Positions 25,114-32,150 of a stretch of DNA of 64,000 nucleotides are shown piece by piece; the stretch's first letter is position 1; the number at the start of each line of letters is the position of its first letter. Origin of the DNA: Chloroflexota bacterium (GTDB lineage Bacteria > Chloroflexota > Dehalococcoidia > Bin125). The stretch lies in the NCBI GenBank assembly GCA_009838735.1, contig VXQZ01000049.1, forward strand, positions 1-64,000, in the 5' to 3' direction. Under the pieces are notes generated by a model that was not told the origin of the DNA, did no database searches, and was given only the letters and a program-made list of their open reading frames with translations. Both the position numbers and the translations under genes were made by a program.

Positions 25114-26073
25114 CTACCTTGCCGAGGCCCCGTGCCAAGTCAACTGTTCGCGCGATTCGGCATCCTCTACGTTGCGAAGCCTAGGAGGATTCTCCTGATC
25201 GTCTAGCGCTTCATCTAACTGCGATTGCAACAGGCCTACTACGGCACCGCGTTCTTCACCCGAGTGTGTCCACTGAGCATATCTACCATCACTATCGATG
25301 TACCACTCAGTGAAGTTCGCATTTGAGAGCTTCGCACATCGCAGTATTGCTCCTCCAATGAATGCGTCTCTGAACGTACAATCGGACAGGTCTGCTCCTG
25401 TGAAATCTGTGTTCATCAACTTCGCCTCACCAAAGTATGAATCGCAGAGTAGCGCGCGACTCAAGTTCAGATCCTTCAAGTCCCAGCCTTCAAAGTTCAT
25501 ATTGTGCAAGTCCACCACAATGTCATATGCCCTTTCGAAGTCAATATCCTCCTGCGTTCGGGAACCGACGAAGTCAATGGCAGCACTCACGTCTTCGCGC
25601 ACACTACGACCGCTTCCGCGAAGGACTCGCGTGGTGTCTGTGCCTTTGCCAGTGCGCGGCTGCCGAATGAATGAGGCAAGTAGACGCGCAGTTTGATCAT
25701 AGTACCGTTCGCGATCTGCCCTGGCAAGCTGAGCAAGCGTATGGATCGCACCCAACCGTACGGCGCTGAGATCGTGGCCGAGCATTTGAGCCGCTGCCTG
25801 AAATCGCTGGTTTGTGATCGATTCGTGTGTAGCGCTAACGCTGTCGTTCGTCGCCTTAACCTGCTGCTCCGCGACCCAACCGCGCCAAATCGCGAGTGGC
25901 AACGCCAAGAGTGCACCGATCATCAACATGACATTGCGTACCGTCGTGCTCAGGCTTTCGCGGCTGCCTTCCCCAGTCGCAGCCAAATCGCCCCAGAAGG
26001 CGGCTGACAACCCAGCTCCGATGCCCAGCACAATGACCACGGCGACGCTGAACCAGAACGTGCCCGATTCCAT
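25114..26073 (-). CDS. membrane-anchored pentapeptide-repeat protein
   Basis: 319 residues from the ATG at 26073 (MESGTFWF), chosen because it starts directly before the first TM; a longer frame to 26205 overlaps the upstream fragment. Two TM segments lie at about residues 6-26 and 46-64 (LMIGALLALPLAIWRGW), followed by a helical part with an LGAIHTLAQLARADRERYY motif. Pentapeptide repeats run at about 190-250 (LKDLNLSRALLCDSYFGEAKLMNTDFTGADLSDCTF and on). This layout of two TMs, a helical domain and a short beta-helix is common in bacterial proteins of unknown function. Base composition is noticeably lower in GC than the flanks, suggesting transfer. It follows an 8-bp gap after the restriction-enzyme scrap. 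Confidence 0.85.
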   Translation of the reverse strand: MESGTFWFSVAVVIVLGIGAGLSAAFWGDLAATGEGSRESLSTTVRNVMLMIGALLALPLAIWRGWVAEQQVKATNDSVSATHESITNQRFQAAAQMLGHDLSAVRLGAIHTLAQLARADRERYYDQTARLLASFIRQPRTGKGTDTTRVLRGSGRSVREDVSAAIDFVGSRTQEDIDFERAYDIVVDLHNMNFEGWDLKDLNLSRALLCDSYFGEAKLMNTDFTGADLSDCTFRDAFIGGAILRCAKLSNANFTEWYIDSDGRYAQWTHSGEERGAVVGLLQSQLDEALDDQENPPRLRNVEDAESREQLTWHGASAR

Positions 26074-26081
26074 AACGCCTC

Positions 26082-26291
26082 TCACTTGCCAACCTCCGAA
26101 AGCCAGAGAATACCCGCGATTCGGCGCGCCACTTCGGAGAACCAGTCGACCTCCACCAATTCCAGCCCTCGACTCAGCGCCTTCGAGTCCCGGTAGCTCA
26201 GCCATTTCTTGAAGATCAGGTAGCGGCCGCGGGGGTAGTCCCGGACCAGATCCCTGCGCTCGGGCTTGACGGCCTGGCGGAGTTCACTCAA
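26082..26291 (-). pseudogene. C-terminal scrap of a type ISP restriction-modification enzyme
   Basis: About 69 codons on the minus strand. The segment FKKWLSYRDSKALSRGLE followed by ARRIAGILWL resembles the extreme C-terminus of type ISP / Eco57I-like enzymes, where a KKWLSYRE motif precedes the final RRIAALL helix. Helicase, nuclease and methylase parts are absent: upstream is the intact panE-like gene, which the frame overlaps by 8 nt. Only a TTG could serve as start. It may be transcribed with the pentapeptide gene 8 bp downstream, but is best read as a remnant. Confidence 0.6.
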
Positions 26292-27237
26292 CGCGTTCGC
26301 CCAGCTTCCCGACCAGCGAGGCGACCATTGACATCATTGGGACTCCGATGCCTAGCTGGCTGGCTCTCTGGACGGGTTGGCGGAAGATGGCGTCGAGTTC
26401 GAGGGGGCGGCCGTTGTTGTAGTCGATGACGGTGCTGGGGCGGTAGGCTCCCATGCCGAGGGTTTGGGTGAGGAAGAGGTGGGCGATGCGGGGGCCGTCG
26501 ATGCGGGCGGACTGGCCGTGGGCCTCGAGGTCGGCGTTGCCGGCGGCGACGATTTCCTTGATCAGCTCGTGGGCGGCGTCGTAGAGGGGCGGGTCTTCGA
26601 TCACCTGGTCGACCGGGACGCCGCCGGCGATTACGCAGAGGCCGTTGAAGGGGATGTTCCAGCAGAGCTTCTCCCAGCGCGCCTTGAGCAGGCTGGCTTC
26701 GGGCCGGATTTCGACCTTGCTGCCGGCAAACAGGTCGACGCCGCGCTGCAACTCGTGAGGGTCGTCGCCGTGGTGTCCGAGATTGATCGCGCCGAACTCC
26801 TGGTGCAGGATCTGGCCCGGCTCACCGCGGATCACGCCGATGAACCCGAGCCCGCCGAACAGCGACGTGCCGGCGGGCAGTTCCGCGGCGATCTCCTCGT
26901 CGACGCTGAGTCCGTTCATGATCGCGAGGACTCGTGTGCCCTCAGAGAGCAGCGGTCCGACCAGTTTCGGGATGTCGGGAATGGCGGTGGCCTTGAGTCC
27001 GACCAGGACCCAGTCGACGGGTCCGTGGGCAGCCAGGGCTTCGGGCGTGCGCTCGACGGTTGCCGCCTCCAGCGACAGGTCGCCGAGGTGGCTGGACAGG
27101 TGCAGTCCGCCGGATTTGACGGCGTCGTAGTCGCGTCGCATGAGGAAGCGGACGTCGTGTCCAGCCTCGGCGAGGCGCATGCCGAAGTAACTGCCGACCG
27201 CGCCGGCGCCGACCACCGCGATCCGTTGCGGTTGCAT
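26284..27237 (-). CDS. ketopantoate reductase family protein (ApbA/PanE)
   Basis: NADPH-dependent 2-ketoacid reductase fold, 317 residues. The N-terminal GAGAVGSYFG (residues 10-19) binds the dinucleotide. The KARWEKLCWNIPFNGLCVIAGG segment (about 185-206) contains the catalytic-type Lys and the Asn expected in PanE, and the C-terminal DYNNGRPLELDAI fits the family. It may make pantoate for CoA synthesis or reduce another 2-oxoacid; neighbours (FAD amine oxidase, hydrolases, LLM oxidoreductases) favour a catabolic role, but no other pantothenate gene is nearby. It lies 69 bp downstream of the oxidase gene on the same strand. Confidence 0.88.
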   Translation of the reverse strand: MQPQRIAVVGAGAVGSYFGMRLAEAGHDVRFLMRRDYDAVKSGGLHLSSHLGDLSLEAATVERTPEALAAHGPVDWVLVGLKATAIPDIPKLVGPLLSEGTRVLAIMNGLSVDEEIAAELPAGTSLFGGLGFIGVIRGEPGQILHQEFGAINLGHHGDDPHELQRGVDLFAGSKVEIRPEASLLKARWEKLCWNIPFNGLCVIAGGVPVDQVIEDPPLYDAAHELIKEIVAAGNADLEAHGQSARIDGPRIAHLFLTQTLGMGAYRPSTVIDYNNGRPLELDAIFRQPVQRASQLGIGVPMMSMVASLVGKLGERVE

Positions 27238-27246
27238 CAGCGAAAG

Positions 27247-27293
27247 GACCCCCCTCTGCCTTCGGCATCTCCCCCCGCTGCGCGGGGGGAGAG
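27247..27293. repeat. intergenic palindromic element (CCCCCTCTGCCTTCGGCATCTCCCCCC type)
   Basis: Contains hairpins GCCTTCGGC and CCCCCCGCTGCGCGGGGGG, of the same general class as elements at 57646 and 63356. Located between the oxidase and panE-like genes. Confidence 0.7.
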
Positions 27294-27306
27294 CGTGGAT
27301 TTGGCG

Positions 27307-28494
27307 CTAGTCGGCTGCCGCCGTTTGTGCGCCGAGAGGCTCGACGAAGCGGTCGATGCGGAAGAGTTCGAGGTCGTGCTCGGTCTTGCGGTGCATGCTG
27401 AGGTCGGCCAGGGCTTCGCCGATTGCCGGGGCGAACTTGAAGCCGTGACCGGAGCAGGGGCTGGCGACCACGATGTTGGGGCGCTTGGGGTGGATGTCGA
27501 GCAGGAAGTGCGCGTCAGGCGTATGCGTGTAGAGGCAGGTCTCGGCGCGCAGCAGCTTGCCGCCGACGTCGGGGAAGGTGCGCTCGAGCCAGTAGCGGAC
27601 GTTGGACTCGTCCCGCTCGGTCAGTTCACGGCTGTAGCCCGAAGGCTCGACCTCGTCCAGCGGCTGGTGGTGTCCGAGCTTGAAGCCCTTGCCCACGTTG
27701 GGGAAGCCGTAAGCAAAGTCCTGCGGGCCGCGCTCCCACATCCAGAAAGGCAGCGCGCCGACCTCGAACGCCTCGGGATTGCGCTTCGGTTCGAACCAGA
27801 ACATGACCTGGCGCGTGACCATCAGCGGCAGGTTGAGCTTGCCCAGCAGTCCCGCGTTCCAGGCGCCGGCTGTGACGACCATGCGCTCGGCCTCGTACGT
27901 GCCCTTCGCGGTGTTGATCGTGACCGGCGACTCGATATCGTCCATGTCCTGCGGCAACCACTTGTCGACGGGTTCGTCGAAGTGCAGCTCCGCGCCGTGC
28001 CGCGCGGCCTGGTCGAGCTGTCCGTTGAGCGCAGGCTCGATTTCGATCATCCCGCCGCGCTGTTCGAGGACTCCGACGAGGTCGTCGGTGGCCATGACGC
28101 CGGGATAGCGCTTCTTGAGTTCGCTTGAGTCCATGTAGTCGACGGCGATGTCGTGCTCGCGAGCGCTGGCCAGCACGCCCTCGACCAGGCTCGCGCCCTC
28201 GACGCCGAGCGAGAGCGCACCGGTCTGGGTGAAGAGCTGCTGGCCAACCAGACCGGAGAGTTCGTCCCAGAGTTCGTAAGCTCGGCGCACGAAGGGCACG
28301 TAGGACGGCCCCTCGTAGTAGGCCTCGCGGATGCCGCGGGTGTCGCCGTGGGTTGAGCCCATCATGTGGGGCGGATGGAAGCGGTCGAAGCCGATCACCC
28401 GCTGTCCGCGCCGGGCCAGATGCCAGGCGGCGGCGGAGCCCATCGCTCCCAGGCCGATGATGGCGACGTCGTAGCGATTGGTTGAGGTAGTCAT
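27307..28494 (-). CDS. monomeric sarcosine oxidase / N-methyl amino acid oxidase-like flavoprotein
   Basis: Oxidises secondary amines with covalently bound FAD, releasing peroxide. The 395-residue chain has the Rossmann motif IIGLGAMGSAAA at 12-23, the HGDTRGIREAYYEG segment (about 48-61) typical of MSOX and SolA, LYTHTPDAHFLLD, and SPCSGHGFKFAPAIGE with Cys347, the expected FAD-linking cysteine. Length matches the family (about 390). The start overlaps the stop of the upstream DinB-like gene by 4 nt (ATGA), so they are co-translated. Sarcosine, N-methyltryptophan, pipecolate or other methylated amines are possible substrates. Confidence 0.93.
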   Translation of the reverse strand: MTTSTNRYDVAIIGLGAMGSAAAWHLARRGQRVIGFDRFHPPHMMGSTHGDTRGIREAYYEGPSYVPFVRRAYELWDELSGLVGQQLFTQTGALSLGVEGASLVEGVLASAREHDIAVDYMDSSELKKRYPGVMATDDLVGVLEQRGGMIEIEPALNGQLDQAARHGAELHFDEPVDKWLPQDMDDIESPVTINTAKGTYEAERMVVTAGAWNAGLLGKLNLPLMVTRQVMFWFEPKRNPEAFEVGALPFWMWERGPQDFAYGFPNVGKGFKLGHHQPLDEVEPSGYSRELTERDESNVRYWLERTFPDVGGKLLRAETCLYTHTPDAHFLLDIHPKRPNIVVASPCSGHGFKFAPAIGEALADLSMHRKTEHDLELFRIDRFVEPLGAQTAAAD

Positions 28495-28946
28495 CCGGAA
28501 CCTCCTGCCGCAGCCGCACCGGCCTGTGACTTCATCTCAGAGGCGACCTGCGACATTGAGTTGTTTTCCCAGTAGAGAACATGCTCGACGTGTTCCCGGA
28601 TTGACCACTCGTCGTTGGGCGCTTTGGCGTCGAGCAGGGCGTCGTCCATGTGCAGGAGCTGGCCGACCAGTTCGGCTCGCTGGAAGATGAGGTCGCGGGT
28701 CAGGTGCGAGAGCGGCGATTCCTGCATCTGCTTGGCCGTGTAGCGCGCGGTCGAGACAGCGCCAGCGTGCATTCGGTCGTGTTCGGCGTTGTGCACGAGC
28801 AGGCGCTGGACGCCGCCGTTCATCGCGCAGCCGTGCTCGGTCGGGAAGGTCAGGTCGTCGTCAGACATGGTTGTGAGTTGTTCGACGGTGTCCGTGAGCT
28901 GGCGCAGCAGTCTGAGCGCGAGTTCGGTGGATTCGGTTGTGGGCAT
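28491..28946 (-). CDS. DinB-like four-helix-bundle protein
   Basis: 151 residues from ATG 28946, with GAGGAG about 9 nt upstream. Three metal-type histidine positions of the DinB/YfiT superfamily are visible: His in LLVHNAEHDRMHAG (about 54-67) and in REHVEHVLYWEN (about 125-136). Family members bind Zn or Ni and include thiol transferases (bacillithiol or mycothiol S-transferases), but many have no known role. Coupled by a 4-nt overlap to the FAD amine oxidase gene downstream, so it may act on the product or in detoxification of that pathway. The last residues (QAGAAAAGGSG) are low complexity. Confidence 0.82.
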   Translation of the reverse strand: MPTTESTELALRLLRQLTDTVEQLTTMSDDDLTFPTEHGCAMNGGVQRLLVHNAEHDRMHAGAVSTARYTAKQMQESPLSHLTRDLIFQRAELVGQLLHMDDALLDAKAPNDEWSIREHVEHVLYWENNSMSQVASEMKSQAGAAAAGGSG

Positions 28947-28980
28947 GAGGTGGCTCCTCTGTCTGTGCAACCCTGGATGG

Positions 28981-29058
28981 CCCTCACCCTAGCCCTCTCC
29001 CACGGGGAGAGGGAATGTCTGATCCCCTCTCCCTGGAGGGAGAGGGTCAGGGTGAGGG
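28981..29058. repeat. paired palindromic elements forming a 78-bp inverted repeat
   Basis: Left arm CCCTCACCCTAGCCCTCTCCC (28981-29001), right arm GGGAGAGGGTCAGGGTGAGGG (about 29038-29058), each with its own small hairpin. The right arm encodes the last few codons and stop of the epoxide-hydrolase-like gene. Confidence 0.85.
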
Positions 29059-30087
29059 TGAGCGTCCGAGGAACTCGAGCAATGTCTGGTTGGTGATGTC
29101 GGGCGCTTCCTCCGGGAAGAAGTGGCCCGCGCCGGGCACGCCGACCGTGGTCAGGTCGGGGAAGTACATCGGGAACTGGTCGAAGAACGGGTTGCCCGAC
29201 GGCGTGTCGCGGCTGGGCGGACTGTCGGGCGCGAGTCGCGCGTTGCCGTACATCCAGAGCGCCGGCTTCTCGAAGCGCTTGTGCCGATCCTCCGGCCCGT
29301 ACTCCATGAACTCACGGCCCCAGGGATGGTCGTCGAGTCCCAGCCGCCAGACCTCGCCGACCTGGGCCGAGGTCAACCGCTCGCAGCGGTAGCCGCCGGC
29401 GACGTTGTTGTCGGGACGCATCCGATGGAAGGGCAGCGCGTGTCGGTAGTAGGAGATCGCGGCGGCGTGCGAGCCCGGGTCCGAGAACGCCCGCTTGTAG
29501 ACAGCGACGTCCTCATCGGTCGCCCAGCGATTCGGCGTCAGGCGGCGGCCGCTGACGTTCCAAGGCGAATCGGGCCAGCCGGGCAGTTCCGGATCGGACT
29601 GGCCGGTGAAGATCGTCTCGATGAACTGCTCGTGGTACTCGGCGTAGAAGTGTTCCGGGAGCGGACGCGCCTTGAACCAGAAGCCATGCACCGCAAACGG
29701 CGTCCAGACCGTGCAGAGGGTGTCCATCAGGGCGACGCTGGAGATTCGCTGGGGCCAGTCGATGACGACCTTGAAGCCGATGATCCCACCCCAGTCGTGC
29801 CCGACCAGCGCCACCTCTTCGACGTCGAAGTGGTCGAGGACGCCAATCATGTCGGCGGCCAGCGTGTGCCTTGAGACGGGTCCGGGTGGCTTATCGGAGT
29901 CACCGTAACCGCGCGTGTCGGGGACGATCACGCGGTAACCGGCGTCAACGAGAGCGGGGATCTGCTTGCGCCACTCGTAGGAGGTCTCGGGGAAGCCGTG
30001 GATCAACAGGACCGGAGGCCCGTCCGACGGGCCATCGGTCAGGACGTTGATCCGGATCCCATTTGAATCGACGCGCTGGGTCTCCAT
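29047..30087 (-). CDS. alpha/beta hydrolase, soluble epoxide hydrolase-like
   Basis: 346 residues. HGFPE at 30-34 is the oxyanion-hole motif of epoxide hydrolases, and the nucleophile elbow GHDWGG puts Asp98 as nucleophile, the class that forms an ester intermediate with epoxides or haloalkanes. The histidine is in GAGHFFPEEAPD near the C-terminus. A long cap region (about 145-270) with two tyrosines in SYYRHALPFHR fits epoxide ring opening. The C-terminal RSPSP is encoded by a palindromic repeat that has moved into the 3' end of the gene. Upstream on the other strand is a PaREP1-like gene, divergently placed. Substrate unknown; a second unrelated epoxide hydrolase is at 57175. Confidence 0.9.
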   Translation of the reverse strand: METQRVDSNGIRINVLTDGPSDGPPVLLIHGFPETSYEWRKQIPALVDAGYRVIVPDTRGYGDSDKPPGPVSRHTLAADMIGVLDHFDVEEVALVGHDWGGIIGFKVVIDWPQRISSVALMDTLCTVWTPFAVHGFWFKARPLPEHFYAEYHEQFIETIFTGQSDPELPGWPDSPWNVSGRRLTPNRWATDEDVAVYKRAFSDPGSHAAAISYYRHALPFHRMRPDNNVAGGYRCERLTSAQVGEVWRLGLDDHPWGREFMEYGPEDRHKRFEKPALWMYGNARLAPDSPPSRDTPSGNPFFDQFPMYFPDLTTVGVPGAGHFFPEEAPDITNQTLLEFLGRSPSP

Positions 30088-30149
30088 CGACGGCTCCGAT
30101 CATTGTGTCGCGCAGGCTAGCGCGGATTGGCACAAGGTATGATTCCCCC

Positions 30150-30509
30150 ATGACGACTGAACAGGTGACGCACTACCGGGAGTTGAGCGCAGAGTATCTG
30201 GACCATGCGCGAGCCCTGTTGGCGGAGGGTGACCTACCGCAGGCATCGGAGAAAGGTTGGGGCGCAGCCTCGGTATTGGTCAAGGCGGTGGCGGAGGCCA
30301 GGGGTTGGCGTCATGAAGGGCACCGAGAACTGTGGTGGGCTCTGGCCCAGTTGGCCGACGAGACCAATGACGGCGAGATGCGTCGACAGTTCGGTCTCGC
30401 CGGGGCGCTGCACACGAACTACTACGAAGCGTGGCTCGACGAAAAGGCGGTTGCTCAGTATCTAGGCGAGGTCGAGCAGTTGGTGGAGAAACTGGACGGA
30501 CTGGCCTGA
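30150..30509 (+). CDS. small HEPN-like protein of the PaREP1 type
   Basis: 119 residues from ATG 30150. The segment YLDHARALLAEGDLPQASEKGWGAASVLVKAVAEARGW followed by HRELWWALAQLADE is the helical PaREP1 pattern, first described in archaeal repeat families and related to HEPN helical bundles. The RNase motif Rx4-6H of active HEPN toxins is not evident. No nucleotidyltransferase (MNT) partner lies next to it, so this is a stand-alone copy. The family is more frequent in archaea and thermophiles, so transfer is possible. Diverges from the epoxide-hydrolase-like gene. Confidence 0.7.
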   Translation: MTTEQVTHYRELSAEYLDHARALLAEGDLPQASEKGWGAASVLVKAVAEARGWRHEGHRELWWALAQLADETNDGEMRRQFGLAGALHTNYYEAWLDEKAVAQYLGEVEQLVEKLDGLA

Positions 30510-30609
30510 CGCACTTGACCGTCTGCCGTGTACCCGCATTCGGGGAATCTCGCTCGACACCCTTAGACGCGTGACTCGTCCAGTGGCTGATTCCTAGAGA
30601 CGATTCCGT

Positions 30610-31587
30610 TCAGTCGAACGCCGGTAGCACCTCGTTGACGACGCGGTCGTAGGCGGACTGCTGGTCGTAGCCGACGAGGCGGAGCGTGATGGTCGTGGCG
30701 CCGGCGTCGATGTAGGACTGGATGTCGGCGATGCACTGGTTGGGGGTTCCCATCGCGACCCAGAGGCCGAGCATCTCGTCCGAGTACTCGGTGTTGTAGT
30801 AGGACTCGAGGTAGCGGCGGGACTCGGCAAGTGAGGCCTGGCGGTCGTCGTTGACGTTGATGTTGTAGTAGACGCAGGTCTCGAAGTCGTCGGGGAGCTG
30901 GCGGCCTTCCTCGTCGGCGTAGCGGTGGATATCGGCCAGATACTCCTCGACGATCGCCGGCGGCTGGAACGTCGTCATCCAGCCGTCGCCGAGCCGCGCC
31001 GTTCGCCGTAGTCCGGCTTCACGATTTCTGGTCAGGTCGGGACGTGGATTCGAGGTGACCCAGATGGGGATTGGACGCTGCACCGAGCGCGGCTCGATCG
31101 TGACATTGTCGAAGTCGTTGTACTCGCCGTGGTAGCTGACGTTCTCTTCCGAGGTCAACAGGCGCATGATCTCGATCGCCTCCTCCATTCGCTTCATCCG
31201 CGATTCGGGCGCAACGCAGAAGGCGTCGAACTCGTGCAGCATGTCGCCGCCGCCCGGCGCCGCCTGGCCCATGCAGGCGGCGAAGATGGAGCGGCCGCTG
31301 GACATGAAGTCGAGCGAGGCGTACTGGTAGGCGAGCAACAGCGCGTCGCGCAGCGGAGTCGAGGCGAAGCAGGCCGGACCGATGCGGACACGGTCGGTGA
31401 CGACGGCGAGCGCCGACATCAGGTTGAGAGCGTCCAGCCGAGGCTTGGCCAGGATCGAGTCGCCGACCCAGATGCTGTCCCAGCGTTCGTCGGCGTCGGC
31501 GCGCTGTGCCAGGGCGATCATGTCGTCCAGCGTCGACGCGCCGGTGACGACCCCGCGGTTGGAAAGAGTGAGTCCGAAGTTAACCAT
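30610..31587 (-). CDS. LLM-class flavin/F420-dependent oxidoreductase
   Basis: Luciferase-like TIM-barrel enzyme of 325 residues, starting at 31587 (MVNFGLTLSNRG). Landmarks: WVGDSILAKPRLDALNLMSALAVVTDRVRIGP (N-terminal barrel strands), DFMSSGRSIFAACMG, RMKRMEEAIEIMRLLTSEENVSYHG, and PIPIWVTSNPR. The enzyme uses FMNH2 or reduced F420; the cofactor cannot be decided by eye. It is a close paralogue of the protein at 34929 (shared opening FGLT-NRGVVTG and the same C-terminal VNEVLPAF or SEEVLPAF). The open frame continues to 31989, but nothing there resembles this family. Confidence 0.9.
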   Translation of the reverse strand: MVNFGLTLSNRGVVTGASTLDDMIALAQRADADERWDSIWVGDSILAKPRLDALNLMSALAVVTDRVRIGPACFASTPLRDALLLAYQYASLDFMSSGRSIFAACMGQAAPGGGDMLHEFDAFCVAPESRMKRMEEAIEIMRLLTSEENVSYHGEYNDFDNVTIEPRSVQRPIPIWVTSNPRPDLTRNREAGLRRTARLGDGWMTTFQPPAIVEEYLADIHRYADEEGRQLPDDFETCVYYNINVNDDRQASLAESRRYLESYYNTEYSDEMLGLWVAMGTPNQCIADIQSYIDAGATTITLRLVGYDQQSAYDRVVNEVLPAFD

Positions 31588-32150
31588 GGCAGCCCTCTTT
31601 GCTGGTGAACACAGGGTATTGATCGGCAGCTCGCCTGGGTGACTGCGATCACCGTCCCCCTTCGGCGCTCTGAGCTGTGTGGTTGTCAGCGACGGGCGAC
31701 GATCAACTGCGCCAACACCACATCGCAGAGATATTGCGCGGAGCGACGCAGGCTCGAGCCAATCACTGTCTTCATAGATCGCCAATGCAGAACCTGCCAG
31801 CCGGTCAGTCTTGTTCTCGAGATCGTCGGTGGTGCGACCGATCAGCCGTGCGCAGATGAATTCTGTGCTAACGAGTCTGCATTCAATGACAATAAACCCC
31901 GGCAAATGACGACATAAGAACAATCGTAGTGTAAATTCTCGAAGTCGTTCCCGAACAGGAACCGTGGATGTATCGGTTGGAGCACCCACGTGTGTGACCG
32001 CACGCCCACCGGCGACGTTTCGATTGCCACCGCTTGGCCGGTTGCGTCTGTCTCAGCGTGTGGGCCCGACCTCGTGCTCCGCGCGACGCCCGCGCCGCGG
32101 CCGTATCGATGCCAAGACGAGCCCGGTCTCGAGCCAGTGGCAATGCTCGT
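31588..32150. other. intergenic region without recognised gene
   Basis: 563 bp between the divergent LLM oxidoreductase and peroxidase genes. An open minus-strand frame (to 31989) and several plus frames exist, but none shows a recognisable domain or ribosome site. It is relatively AT-rich around 31880-31935 (TGACAATAAACC and AATCGTAGTGTAAATTC), a likely promoter zone for one or both genes. Confidence 0.6.

Noticed and set aside
31588-31989. 134-codon upstream extension of the LLM gene at 30610
   Set aside because: The family start MVNFGLTL is exact and matches the paralogue; the extension shows no domain.
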